A stretch of DNA of 64,000 bases, taken from the NCBI GenBank assembly GCA_963969495.1, contig OZ018317.1, positions 218,278,651 through 218,342,650 on the forward strand, read 5' to 3'. The notes under the pieces were generated by a model. The model was not told the DNA's origin and made no database searches. It saw only the letters and a program-made list of their open reading frames with translations. The translations under genes were made by a program, and so were the position numbers. Positions 47,018 through 59,341 of this stretch are shown one piece after another; positions within the stretch are counted from its first letter, which is position 1; every line of letters starts with the position of its first letter. Origin of the DNA: Ceratothoa steindachneri (lineage: Eukaryota > Arthropoda > Malacostraca > Isopoda > Cymothoidae).

Positions 47018-47061
47018 GCCCTGGTGGACTGATTGGAGATATCTCCTGTTTCTACCGGGGT
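47018..47061 (+). ncRNA. Jockey A2 structured RNA motif 2
   Basis: Same core with ATAT loop. Outer stem GCCCTGGT / ACCGGGGT, 8 bp including two wobbles, with no sequence similarity to the stem of motif 1. Confidence 0.6.
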
Positions 47062-47111
47062 TACAGCAGTGGTAGGCCCCCAAGCCCGCACTTCTCTGCC
47101 ACACAAAACTA

Positions 47112-47164
47112 ACCAAGAGTGCCGGACTGATTGGAGATTTCTCCTGTTTCTGGCGCTCCTTGGT
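47112..47164 (+). ncRNA. Jockey A2 structured RNA motif 3
   Basis: Same core with ATTT loop. Outer stem ACCAAGAGTGCC / GGCGCTC-C-TTGGT, 12 bp with one bulged C. Confidence 0.6.
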
Positions 47165-47207
47165 CGGACGGACTGATTGGAGATTCCTCCTGTTTCTGTC
47201 ACGACCA
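47161..47207 (+). ncRNA. Jockey A2 structured RNA motif 4
   Basis: Same core with ATTC loop. Outer stem TGGTCGGAC / GTC-A-CGACCA, 9 bp with one bulged A. Its left strand overlaps the end of motif 3 by 4 bp, so the two stems may compete. Confidence 0.55.
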
Positions 47208-47254
47208 GTTTAGTGTTGGCCACGAAACGCTTTTAATGAGAAGCTACCCTCACC

Positions 47255-49025
47255 ATGAACGTGAGGGGGGAGCCGCTGGACTTTCGAGTCCCGCTTAAAC
47301 TAACCGGCAATCAAAAACCGGGAAAAGCCGAGGTGTTCGAAGCCATATTCGACAAACTTGGCATCGGTCTCAAGCGCCTTCTAGAGACCAACAGAGGCTA
47401 TACGGTCATCTGCCACACGCAGGATGACCTTGAAAAAAATCTCTTCAGAGGCAGGCTCCCAAGAACTCGGCAAGATCGGCCTAGAACCTCGGCCATCTCC
47501 AGCTCTGGCTGCAAGAAAGGCGGTCATTTGCAGAAGAGTGGACCCTTGGGTAGGAGAAAGGTCGGCTGAAGACATTAAAACTGAAATATTGAGGAACCAT
47601 CAATGGGCAGAGGTGATCGAAGTTGTGAAATTTCGCACCCTTTCACATGTCTTCAAAATTGTCTTACAGAACATGGAAATGGCTGCAAAAGCCTTCTAGA
47701 GACCAACAGAGGCTATACGGTCATCTGCCACACGCAGGATGACCTTAAAAAAAATCTCTTCAGAGGCAGGCTCCCAAGAACTCGGCAAGATCGGCCTAGA
47801 ACCTCGGCCATCTCCAGCTCTGGCTGCAAGAAAGGCGGTCATTTGCAGAAGAGTGGACCCTTGGGTAGGAGAAAGGTCGGCTGAAGACATTAAAACTGAA
47901 ATATTGAGGAACCATCAATGGGCAGAGGTGATCGAAGTTGTGAAATTTCGCACCCTTTCACATGTCTTCAAAATTGTCTTCCAGAACATGGAAATGGCTG
48001 CAAAAGCCAAGGAGTCAGGCCTCAAGCTGTTCTCAATGATTATCTCCTCGGACCAAATTGAGCGGGAGAGGTTCTTCGAACTTCTCACCTGCTTCAATTG
48101 CTACAAGGTAGAAGAACACACAACCAGCGCCTGCCCAGACTCTGGAAAGCCCAAGATTTGCTCGGAATGCTCGCAGACCGGGCACGACTGGATGCACTGC
48201 GTGAGCAACACGAAAATGTGCATCAACTGTGCAGGTAATCACCGCACACTTAGTATGCAATGCCCAACCAGGAAAGATGAACTAAGGAAGAAAAGAGAGG
48301 CTGCGGACAGGCCTAAACTTTCCTATGCCGCTGCCGCAAAGCCACAAGCACAACCAAACATAGCGCCGACTCAACCGCAGATAGTAATGCAATTGAGCGA
48401 CAACACCCCTACTAAAATGCTGGCATGCATTTTACATGCTCACGTAATGAACCTAGCTAGCCCTGGGTCATTTAATACTGAGATGAACAAAATGCTGGCG
48501 GCTAATAACTTGGAGACTGTCAAGTTCCCGGACAACCCCGATTCCGAGAAAGTCCTCTCGGCTTCATTTACTAACACAAAGCAGCCACATTCTGAGAACG
48601 AACAGAATGCTTCAAAACCTCAAGATATTGAGCAGGCATCAGCTCAACAAAAGACTGACGCCCCAGCACCCACACCCAGCTCGCCCAGACTGAAAAAACC
48701 CAGGAAAGCCAAAGTGGAACCCAAGATCCAAGTAACTGAAAACGGTCAAAAAGAAGATGATCTCGTGCTTGACGGCAGAGAGATCAGACTCACACTAGCG
48801 ATTAACTCGCAAAACATTGACAAAAAAGAGATCTCCACTGAAGAGGTGGCTACCAGAGTCAAAAAAGGGCAAATCAAATGGTGTTATGACTCCCCAGTCT
48901 CCGGGGAAACAATTAAAGCCTCTCTACTCGCGTGTAAGACTAAGCTCTACAACGAGAACTTCAGGCTCTATGACCCGGAACTATATAAGCAGCTAAAATC
49001 TGTCCGTCAAACGGCCAAAGATTAA
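47255..49025 (+). pseudogene. Jockey A2 ORF1 (Gag-like, three zinc knuckles)
   Basis: The ATG at 47255 (MNVRGEPLDFRVPLK) gives the N terminus missing in A3. An extra A in a poly-A run near 47432 shifts the frame. The main frame, ATG 47739 to stop 49025 (428 codons), carries VICRRVDPWVGERS, VVKFRTLSHVFKI, knuckles CFNC, the canonical CSEC-SQTG-H-DWMH-C and CINC near 48090-48265, an ILHAHVMNLASPG segment and a basic C-terminal domain. A 315-bp tandem duplication lies at its start. The product would form the RNP with element RNA. Confidence 0.82.
47376..48005 (+). repeat. 315-bp direct tandem duplication in A2 ORF1
   Basis: Units 47376-47690 and 47691-48005, nearly identical, both beginning GCCTTCTAGAGACCAACAG. 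The length is a multiple of three. Both carry the same extra A. Confidence 0.95.
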
Positions 49026-52000
49026 TCAAGACTAGCGGGATAGCATATAGAAATTGTAGCAAGCTAACCATCCTGGCGCACAATGTGCAAGGATGGGAAC
49101 CTAATAAAAACCATCTATATAACGTCTACAGAGAAATTGATCCAGATGTTCTTCTGCTGTCAGAAACAAGTGTCAAAGACTTAGACAAGCAGAAAATCTT
49201 TGGATACAATGTTGTACAGAAGAACTGCACCGGCGAAAGATTCGATGGAGCGTTAATAGCAGTAAAAAAGGATCTTCAATACAGACTAGGCAACCCAACG
49301 GATGAATCCACGTTGTCTATCATATTAAGATGCTCAATGGGTGACATAGAACTTAGCGCGGGATACCAACCCCCTCGCAGGTCATATCTTCCATACCATG
49401 ACCTGTACACCCTGTTCCCTAAAGAGCACCCAGTTCTGTTCACTGGGGACCTCAACGCCAGAAACAGAGCAGCGGGATACTCCTCTACAATTCAAGAGGT
49501 AGATCGCTTGATCTCTTGACACGCAGAGGTGTTGCAGAACGCATTGGTCCTAACTTCCCCACGTTTTTTTACCCCGGGACAGCCACCAAACCCGACGTGG
49601 TGCTCACGAACCCCAACTTCCCTTTCCACCATCGTGTCGCACCAGGACCCCTAACATCTAGTGACCATCTACCAATGATAATCACCATTGCAACAGCCCC
49701 TATCCCAGTCCCTGTCATCCCTAGAAAAGACTTCTGGAATGCTAAATGGGAAGAATACAGAAGTGCATTCACAGAAGATATCCCTGAATTACAGGGCGCA
49801 TCCGAAGAAGATCTGGATGACGAACTTACTGCAATTAACGACCTCATATCGAATGCCGACGCTATAGCTATCCCGTCGACGTCACACAAATTGATCTTGC
49901 CCACAAAACCTACACAAGAGAGAGTGGTGCTACAGCATCGTTTCACGAGAGTCTACGAGATTATCCTCAATTTGGGCTATACCAGACCCATGGACTTTCG
50001 AATCGTTCAAAATTTGAGAAACCAGCTGAATTTCACGATAGGAACGGAAATTCGGAATAAATGGAATTATCTAATAGAAATGTTAGATACTGAGAGAAAC
50101 CCCAAGACCTTTTGGACGACCATTAACAAGCTAAAGGGAAATGCTCGCACCCCTGGTCGCACAGAAATCAGGCATGAAGGTACTAAGGCGGTCACTCCTA
50201 AGGAGAAAGAGAAGCTTTTCCGCGGAGTCTGGGAGAATGTCTTCAGAATCTCAGAGGAAGAAGAAGAAAACTTTGATCTAGGCTTCGAGGATCAGGTTCT
50301 TGAGTACTTGGAGAGGAGAGAAGGAAGGTTTGACCCTCACAGTACCACATGCTACCATCAATTTCAAGGAACCTCTCAGGATGGCAAGAAAATCACAGCC
50401 GAAGAACTAACTAATTCCATTTCCTCATTTAAGTCTAAAGCACCAGGGCTTAGCCTAATCACTATTAGGCACTTAAAAGAAGCCCGGAAAGACTTAAGAC
50501 CAGACTGCTGAATCTGTTCAATGCGTCTCTTGCAATGGGATACTTCCCGGATGGCCTGAAGACATCCAAAATGATCTTCATACCCAAGCCGGGAAAACCA
50601 TCTAACCAGGTCATGAACTATAGACCTATCTCACTGCTGGAGACCATTGGAAAGGTTTTTGAAAAAATCCTCAACAGCAGACTGGTAAAACACCTAGCTG
50701 AAAAGAACCTCCTGAACGAGGAACAACACGGGTTCAGAGAACACCGAGGCACAGAAAAGGCAATAGCCCATATGCTACAACATGCGGCGGCATGGCGAGC
50801 TAGAGGTTGCTGGATCGATGTTGTATGCAGAGATGTAAAAAAGGCCTTTGACAAGGTCTGGATCGAAGGCCTGAAATACAAGATCTCTAGGCTGAGACTC
50901 GCTCCACACTTCGAGAAGATCCTCTGTAGCTATCTCACCAACAGGCGAGCGGTGATAGCATTCGAAGGGCACATAGGAGAATCCTTCGACCTTGCCTCCG
51001 GTGTTCCTCAAGGAGGATGCCTTAGCCCCACTCTCTACACAATTTATACAAGAGACATCCCTAAACCAGCCGATGGGAAAACCCTCAACATTCAGTACGC
51101 GGACGATGTCACCCAAGTTGTGGTGCGAAGAACAAAATCGGCAAGACTGATGGCCATGGCCTCGGCGGCAGAAGCCGAAAGAATCTCCAGATACGAAAGT
51201 CGCTGGAAGATTCAGACCAATGTGGCTAAATTCTCTGCAACTGCAATTGGAAGACAGCGTACCGCCCCCTTCAAAATTGGTAACACAGAGATTGCGTACA
51301 CTCCTCGCGCGTCTATCCTCGGTTTCGGACTCTCCAGTTCCGGAATGAGCAAGCACGTGAGGTCCCGAATTGGATTTGCAAGAACCGAACTCGACAAACT
51401 CCACCGATTTAAAAATCTTTCAACAGCCAACAAGAGAAAACTATACATCAGCTTGGTCAGATCCAAGCTGGTATACCCGAGCATACCACTCAATGTAGCA
51501 TCCAACAGGAATATGTCGATGCTACAAAGAGTACAAAATCAAGGACTCAGATTTGTTACAGGCTCCAAGTGGTACGACTTCCGGACCTCGAGGAGCCTGC
51601 ACGAACAAACAAATATTGAGCCTATTAATATATACCTCTACAAAAGAGGCAAAAGCATTTGGGAGAAACTGGAAGGTTTTCTCCCAAACGAGACACTCGT
51701 TGCTCTGGATTCGGAAGAGGGAGGCTACATGAGCTACCTCCCAAAAGGTCCCGAATTGGATTTGCAAGAACCGAACTCGACAAACTCCACCGATTTAAAA
51801 ATCTTTCAACAGCCAACAAGAGAAAACTATACATCAGCTTGGTCAGATCCAAGCTGGTATACCCGAGCATACCACTCAATGTAGCATCCAACAGGAATAT
51901 GTCGATGCTACAAAGAGTACAAAATCAAGGACTCAGATTTGTTACAGGCTCCAAGTGGTACGACTTCCGGACCTCGAGGAGCCTGCACGAACAAACAAAT

Positions 52001-52168
52001 ATTGAGCCTATTAATATATACCTCTACAAAAGAGGCAAAAGCATTTGGGAGAAACTGGAAGGTTTTCTCCCAAACGAGACACTCGTTACTCTGGATTCGG
52101 AAGAGGGAGGCTACATGAGCTACCTCCCAAACACCAAAACCGAAGAGCCAGAACCAAGATACAAGTGA
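49026..52168 (+). pseudogene. Jockey A2 ORF2 (endonuclease and reverse transcriptase)
   Basis: The reading overlaps the ORF1 stop (SKLTILAHNVQGW at about 49057). The endonuclease has LLLSETS, GYQPPRRSYLP, GDLNAR and, after a frameshift near 49505, TATKPDVVL and SSDHLPM. A second frameshift near 50500 leads into the RT: IPKPGKP, YRPISLLE, HGFREHRGTEKA, motif A RDVKKAFDKVW, VPQGGCLSP and intact YADD (NIQYADDVTQ, near 51090). Thumb and tail end at 52168. Catalytic residues are all present, so two frameshifts and the C-terminal duplication are the main lesions. Confidence 0.87.
51361..52132 (+). repeat. 386-bp direct tandem duplication at the end of A2 ORF2
   Basis: Units 51361-51746 and 51747-52132, nearly identical, both beginning GGTCCCGAATTGGATTTGC. 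Duplicates the RT thumb and shifts the frame. Confidence 0.95.
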
Positions 52169-52176
52169 GATGAACT

Positions 52177-52284
<108 letters not shown>

Positions 52285-52617
52285 CTCATATATATGGAAA
52301 AACTAACAACTTAAAGGTTTAACAAGAAAAAAAAAAAAAAAGTTCAATCAACACTCTTGAGATACTATAAAATGGAGATGGCCCGTACACCGGGCAACTA
52401 CACTATCAACCTATTGCTTTTTTCATTTTCGCATCTTTCGCCCCCCCCTCTCTTCACTCACCATCTACCCCCTCTTTTTCATAACTTTCTACAACAAATA
52501 CAAATACAAATTTATTAATATGGCTTCTAAGATGTTCAGCCTCGCTTTATTAACCTCTTTTCTTTTAATAATGGTGTTATCAACGAGCATATCTCTCTCG
52601 TTATGTTAATATTATGG

Positions 52618-53469
52618 ACACTATCCATATGGTTCTTTGGCCCTCCGCTTTGTAGATGTATAGTTGATGTAAAGTGTGGTAGTTGTCATGCCAATATATT
52701 TAGATTTTTTATAAAGCCTACAGTCTTTATTGGAGCAGGTGAACTCGTAAACTGTGTTGGTTGACTTGAGATTCGAGGAGTTTGGGCAGATGTTGTTTTT
52801 CATCTTCAGATTGCTGGCTTTTGTTGTTTTATAATGAATGATAAGTTGAATTTTATCCATTTGACTTTTAACCTTGATGTTACGGTTAATAATCTTCTTG
52901 ATGTTTTTTTCATCTATTTTATAGGCCGTGGACATCTGATTTCTGTAATACACTTTGATGTTGTTGACTTCTTCCTGATTACTTTCAGTTTTATCCGTAT
53001 CTTTGTAATGATTATTTAAAAATGATTGGAGTTGTTTGTCAATCATATTGTTTGAGAAACTGTTGTTCACTAGTGTTTGTTTGACTCGTGCAATCTCTTG
53101 GTGGAAAAGTTCCCACGTAGAGCAGCATTTGTATGCTCGGCGGATGTATGAGCCGATTACGCTTATTTTATACCGTTCAGGGCATTCACTCTCTGTATTG
53201 AGGCATCTTCCCATTTCCGTACTTTTTCTATGTACTTTAGTGATGTAGCTGCCATTGATGTTATGAACCTAAACGTCCAAGAAATGAAATTTATTGCCCG
53301 TGCTCAATTCATAAGTGAATTTTAACACGGAGTTCTCCTCAAATTTCTGCTTGATGTTTATCAGATGTTGTTCGTTTTGGATGTTGATGTAGATGTGGTC
53401 TACGTATCGGCAATATGTGCGTGGCTTATTTTTCATGATGTCCAATAATCTCTCTTCAAGTTGACCCAT
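52618..53469 (-). pseudogene. PLE P1 copy b, RT palm to GIY-YIG
   Basis: The minus-strand frame from 53469 opens MGQLEERLLDIM. Its catalytic box reads YVDH (CRYVDHIYINI), so one Asp is replaced by His, unlike P1a. A stop follows FHFLDV. From 53214 to 52621 a single 197-codon frame covers linker and GIY-YIG (TVYEFTCSNKDC, SKYIGMTTTTL). Confidence 0.8.
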
Positions 53470-54104
<635 letters not shown>

Positions 54105-54291
54105 TTGGCATCACGACACTAAGAAGGTGACCATTGAAAGTTTAAGAAAGAAAATGTGAGATATCGAGACAGAGAAAATCGTGAAAACTAATTTTAACCG
54201 TTATATGAAAAATAAATAAAGGAGTAGGATTCGATCCTGTGTCCTCAAACGCTCATCGCTGTTGTGATCACGATGCTCATTGACTGAGCCA
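54105..54291 (-). mobile_element. tRNA-derived SINE, copy c
   Basis: Minus strand from 54291: A box TGGCTCAGTCAATGAG, B box GGATCGAATCC (one change), body as in copies a and b, 3' end at (TA)n. Confidence 0.75.
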
Positions 54292-54469
54292 CCAGTCATG
54301 TGATTTCAGTTATTTACAAATTAGGCACCTGCCCAACTCTTAGTAGAAAACACTTGTCTTGTTTTTCACTGGATAAAGAAAACCTACACTTCGTAATTCA
54401 AAAGACATCTTAAATAAACCTTTTCGAGGGTTGAGGATGGGTTAAAATTAGTTTTCACGATTTTCTCAT
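54292..54469. other. Unassigned, with a 30-bp SINE body fragment at 54438-54466
   Basis: GTTAAAATTAGTTTTCACGA at 54442 is SINE body sequence in plus orientation, fused to the broken end of B2. The rest is not recognised. Confidence 0.4.
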
Positions 54470-54494
54470 TACGTAGAGCGTAGTGAGAACATCT

Positions 54495-56563
54495 TCAGGA
54501 AGCACCGAGGTGATGCTGTTGATGCTCAGGACAAAGAGTGGGACACTGAGGACACTTCCCTGCGGGACAACCTCTTCCTGCTTCATTGGGCCGGATAGGC
54601 CCCCCCCCTACCCGTACGCGGAATCGAAGATCTCGCAAAAATTCAGATCTAGACATTGGGAGGCATCCACTCGCCCCCAATGTGTGGAGAGTCTCCATGA
54701 TGCTGTATCGCCATGCGGTTTCATAGGCCTTCTCCAGATCGAAAATCACCGTGGCGTAGTGCTGTCTACGAAGGAAGGCCTCGCAGACGGCATTTTCGAG
54801 TCGGAACAGAGCATCCGACGTCGAGTGGAACTTGCAGAAACCGCATTGTGCAGAAGACAGATTGCCTCCGCTGTCCATAAAAAAGCCTAATATAACATTT
54901 AACAATTTCTCCATCAACTTGCACACGCAAGAAGTTAGAGAGATTGGGCGGAAACCGGCCGGAGTAGAGTGATCTCTCCCCAGTTTGCGATTCGCCAGGA
55001 ATCCGGGAAGAGACCCTCCACCCAGATCATGTTGAACAAATCTCACAGAAAGGCCATGCCTCGCTTAGCCAGGTGTCGAAGCATGGCGTACGGGACATCG
55101 TCCGGACCATGGGCGGTGTCCGCGCACGAAGTAAGAGCGGAACGCAACTCACTCAGAGTAAACCTGTCGTTGAAGGGTTCTCCGCCTCTGGAGGTAAAGT
55201 CCATCAGGCGGCCTTCCGCGACATCACAACGTTCAGTGAATGCTGACAGAGATACACCCCGGCTAGAGAATGAGGAGAAAGAGGTCGCAAAGTATTCTGC
55301 CACAGACGCGGGGTCCGAGATCACGGTCCCATTTTCCTGGAGAACGGAGAGGGTCCTACGAGAACTTGCTCTGAATCCTTTTTACTCGCTTCCACACCTC
55401 TGCTAGAGGGGTCTTCCCGTTAAGTGAAGACACGTATGCCTGTAAAAAAGAGCGGCGGGCGTGCTTCAAAATATACCGGAACCTAGCCCTAGCCCGACGA
55501 AATTCACTGAAAGTTAAATCGTTCGGGCGACGCTTATAGCGCAGGTAGGCATAGCGCTTCTGCTTGAGGGCCATATTACACTCGGCTGACCACCACGGGA
55601 GTGGTAGGCGTGCAAAACGGCCAGACTTTCTATGAATAGTAGCTAGGCCCGTGGCGATGAGGTTGGTGGAGAAGAACTTAACAGCCTCATCTACCGACCT
55701 AAACTCCTCGACTGAGAGATAGAGAATTCTGTCATTTGATGAAATGCAGACCACCGCGACCTCGCCAAGCACCCCCAGAGCAGGCTCTCGGGTGGCAGTG
55801 GCCCAGAAAATGATATTCGAATGCGAAAGTGATCACTACCATGGAGGTCATCGACCATTCCCTAATCAAAATCGGGATGTGCATCCGGAGAGCACAAAGA
55901 TAGATCGTAGCAGGAAAATAAAGCGGTTCTCGAGCAGTGATGCGTAAACTCATCCATAATTACGACACTCATCTCATCTCATCGATCAGGTCCGCAAGGA
56001 CTTGACCCCGGGGATTGATAGAGTAGTCTTCCCAGAGGGGGCGTCTCCCGATTAGATCTCCGAGCAAGAGAAAGGGCTTCGGCAAGCGTGCCACGACGCG
56101 GCGGAAGTCCCCCGAGTTGAAGTCGGCCGACGATGGAATGTACGCGGAAATAACAGTATTCATACCTCCTATCAAGGTTGAGCTAGACAGCTACTTCTTG
56201 AAAGGAGGTATCTAAAGCGAAGAGAAGAACAGAGACATCATGCCGAGTGTAAATTGCGCATCCTCCCGCCCTGCCCCCGTCCCGTGGTGGTGGGGTGGCA
56301 AAACCCTTATACCCCGGAAGGGTGGGCAGGGGGCATGCGCCCAGCATGGTCTCCTGCGGAAAAATAGCCAACGAGGAACGGAAAGAGACAAGCCTCCGCA
56401 GCTCCTCCCAGTTGGCCCGGAGTCCGCGGCAATTCCATTGAAGGAATATGTCCTCCAGACCTAGCTCGGAAGAGACGCGGGGGCCCTCTTCGAAAGGAAG
56501 ACCCTCATAGGAATGGCCGTACGCTTCTCGGAGACAAAACCCCGGGCGTTGTTGGTCTGACAA
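54495..56563 (-). pseudogene. Family B ORF2, copy 2 (endonuclease to RT palm)
   Basis: From the right: ILQWNCRGL-type start (FLQWNCRGLRANWEEL), FPQETMLGA, LPKPFLLLGDL, NPRGQVLADLIDEM, an SDHF end of the endonuclease in a shifted frame near 55835, then PWWSAECNMALKQKRYAYL and ARARFRYILKHARR (linker), ELRSALTSCADTAHGPDDV, then RT with FRPISLTSCVCKLMEKLL, CGFCKFHSTSDAL, motif A IFDLEKAYETAWR and PAGKCPQC (PQGSVLS in the other frame). Truncated before YxDD. Several frameshifts. Confidence 0.8.
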
Positions 56564-57915
56564 TGCGCTGGAGGCGCTGTCGCATTTAACGACTTATTGG
56601 GGGAGGTTGGGCTCGTCATGCGAGTCTTTTCCTCCCTCCACCTCGAAACCTTAGGAGTGCGTTGCGACTTCGGAGGCGGGGGGCCCTCTTTTCGAGGAAC
56701 CACCGTCTCCGAGCCACCTAGCCCACCACTGTCCGTGGGCGAAGGAGCCGAAGCTCCTTTGTTGCTGTCCTCCTTTCGGGGAGCAGCTTTAGGTCACCGT
56801 AAGATGAACTGGCGACCAACTTCAGGGGTGTTGCCTCGGTGGTGGCGCGTGACCGTTTCGCCTTACGGGAAAAGGTCACGCTGTGGGAAGGGGGTGAACC
56901 CTGGTTTTAGCCGGGGCTGAGTTTAGACCCTTTGTGCCGCCAGTTTTCCTAGGGGAGCGCCCGGGGTGGGTAAAACCCGTAACCCCGACTTTGCACGTCG
57001 ACAGGAGCGATTAGTATGGCCGAAGCGGTGGCAGTAATAGCACGTCCGCGGCAGTGGCACGAATGCCTTCACGCGGTAGCGATAATAACCGGCACGTACC
57101 GACTCAGGGAGCTTGTCACAGTCGAACGTGACGAAGAGTGTAGGGGTGGGTCTCATGGCCCCTCCCTGATTTCTCATCACATGTTCGACCTTGACTGCCC
57201 CATGGTCGGCTAGCTCTAAGGTCATATCCTCTATGGAGTAGTCCACGAGTTCCCTCGCATAAATTACTCCTTTCACGAAGTTCCTGGTTGAGTGTGGCGT
57301 CACACTCATAGGCGTGCCTTCAAGTGTCCGAAGGGCACTAATCATGGCCGCTTCTGAGGGATTCGACGCATTCCCCAAAATGCTCCTGTCGGAGAAACGG
57401 GTAACCTTCAGGTCTCTACCAATCACACAAGCTAAAGCTCTCCTCTGATGGATCATGATGCCATCAGTGGAGCGAATAACCAGGAAGCGTTTGAAGCCAG
57501 CGGGCTCGAAAATGCCGAGTAATCTCTGAATGAAGGGCTCCGATGTAATCGAGGCTCCGCTCTGCGCACTAGCACTTTTGGTCTTAGTCAGGGGCTCTGC
57601 ACCTGGGAAGGATGGGGGGCAGATGGGCCTGATGTGCCGATCTTGGCTTAGTCGCTTACCGAAGTAGCAGCAGACCCATCCGTTCACGTAGCCCCTGCGG
57701 ATGGAGAGGAGTCCCGAGTCTTTTGAGTCTTTATTTTGTTTTGTTTTCTTTTTTGGAGAGGAGGGCGGAATGAACCCACTTCTTCCCTTTACCGGCAGGA
57801 GCCCCCAGGCCGGATGGACCTGCCTCACAAGGTCCTTCTCCGAGATGGAAGCTTTAGCTCCCTCAACCTGAGTTGTTGGGCGGTCTCTGGCCCACTCATC
57901 CTGTTCCAATGCCAC
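56461..57915 (-). pseudogene. Family B ORF1 (Gag-like, CCHC), copy 2
   Basis: The 330-codon frame at 57915-56923 is open throughout: a basic N-terminal part, FKRFLVIRSTDGIM, NPSEAAMISALRTLEGTP, ARELVDYSIEDMTLEL, PTPTLFVTFDCDKLPESV and a zinc knuckle CYYCHRFGHTNRSCR. The second and third knuckles are lost by a frameshift after GLRVLPTPG. The proline-rich tail continues in another frame to 56461 (PPPPKSQRTPKVSR). It is the best version of this protein here. The conserved part begins near 57860; the first codons may be chimeric. Confidence 0.78.
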
Positions 57916-57931
57916 TTTGGTAGGTCTTGAT

Positions 57932-59341
57932 TCACAGTTTAGAGACTGAGGAGTCTCTCAACCTTTTAAGGCGCTGTTTACGGGGAGATTTATTGGGAGG
58001 TTCTGGGTGGACCTCAGCCATTGCAGTCATGGTTGTTACTTCGGGCTCCTGAGTTAGCACCTGTAAGGCTGGGTCTTTCTCTTTGCTGGAGAGTACATCG
58101 AAACTATTTCCCCTCTCCCTGTTGGGCCTTTGCACACCAGATGTATTAGTGGTTTGGGATGGTTTCGGTGCGCCATTAGCTGGCCTTTTGGCCACCGATA
58201 AGAAACTCTCGGGTTTCTCACCCTTGCCTAATCTAGACCGGAGTATGTCTCTGGCTGTTCCCAGGCTGACATGCTGGGAATTTGCCAGGAGAATTATCTC
58301 CTGCTCGAGTTTGTATGTATCACATCGTCGAGAGTTCACTTTGTGTTTCACCCGACAATGGTAGCAGTATGGCTCACTGCTACATTTAGTGGTTGTGTGT
58401 TCGATTGAGGAGCACTTTCCACACCGAGGAGGGTTCTGGCAGGTTTTCTTGCTATGCTCGAATCCATAGCAAACAAAACACTGAAGTGGTCTTTCGGTGA
58501 AAGGCTTCACCGTTAGTGTTTCCGGACCGATTGTGAGATGATCGGTAGCAAAGTGTTTATTGAAAGTGAAGAGCACCATGTTGTTCCCTCCCTTGATTTT
58601 AACAACACTCTTTACGGAGGCTGGACACATAGCCAGGATCTCTTACTCTGTAAAGTCTTGCAGGTCTATATTTAAGACGCAACCTTTAGTTATTAAAGGT
58701 CTTTTGCGCCTTTATTGATTCAAACATGCTCTCTGGAGGGCAAGGCATGTGGAGCAGCATACGTCCCTGGACGATGTCTTTCGCACGGACTAGCACTCCT
58801 TTCCCATACCATTTTATATTTCCCTGAGGGATTGTGCCAATTTCTCTCTGTAAGTGTTTCGTCGCATGGAAAAGTTCCCTTTGCCTCCACGGTAATAGGC
58901 GACGAACCACCTCGGGGTCGGGATTCTTCTTTCCTCAGTCGGGGCATGCTCTGCCTCCTCGAATATATTTGGGCAGTAATCGTCTTCGGACTCTTGGAGG
59001 TTTCTTGATTGAATAAGGCTGACTGATGATCTGCCGCCTTCCGTTAGCAGAACGTTCGGTGCCTCCAACGCCAACTTCACCGATTTGTTGTCCACAAAGG
59101 TGATGTAGCACCTGTTTGAGTCCAAGTCCCCGTCATACAACAGACGTATTCGGAGGACTCTCCCAAATGTCCTCGCAACCTCATGGATTTTGCCATAAGA
59201 CATACTTTGGGGCACATTAGTCACCACCAGAGTATCTGCAATAGAACCACGTGTATGAGTTTTCGCGAACTCAGTCGTCGAACATTCTTGAACTGGGGTC
59301 AAAAGACCAGTGTTTGAGGTCTCGCCGGCCTGGTCAACCAC
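57932..59341 (-). pseudogene. Family C LINE ORF1: RRM plus zinc knuckles
   Basis: The frame 59341-58814 contains an RNA-recognition-motif fold (DTLVVTNVPQSMSYGKIHEVA … RCYITFVDNKSVKLAL). A shifted frame 58910-58686 continues (GTIPQGNIKWYGKGVLVRA). The frame 58630-57932 (232 codons) has LQCFVCYGFEHSKKTC, CGKCSSIEHTTTKC and CYHCRVKHKVNSRRC, three knuckles, then a basic tail. This domain order occurs in ORF1 of I/Jockey-group LINEs. Two breaks separate the frames. ORF2 of this family is not present: family B begins right after its stop. Confidence 0.75.

Larger units (their letters stand above)
54470..57915 (-). mobile_element. I-superfamily LINE, family B copy 2 (B2)
   Basis: Minus-strand copy with ORF1 (right), endonuclease and RT (left). 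It ends at about 54476 exactly in the RT active-site region (LTTLYV then unrelated DNA), so palm end, thumb, RNase H and 3' UTR are missing. The 5' side joins family C ORF1 at about 57916. It retains the endonuclease/RT linker deleted in B1. Confidence 0.83.

Noticed and set aside
46966..47197. CRISPR-like array (28-bp repeats, about 20-70-bp spacers)
   Set aside because: Spacing is irregular, only four units, eukaryotic retrotransposon context, and the flanks pair with each other; it is a repeated RNA hairpin in a 5' UTR.
46966..47197. Hammerhead ribozyme identity for the Jockey motif because it contains CTGAT
   Set aside because: There is no CTGANGA box, no GAAA after the stem and no NUH site; the fold is a single interrupted hairpin, not a three-way junction.
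57932..59341. RRM protein as a host RNA-binding gene
   Set aside because: The RRM is followed by three retrotransposon-type zinc knuckles in a layout of LINE ORF1, and the frames are broken.
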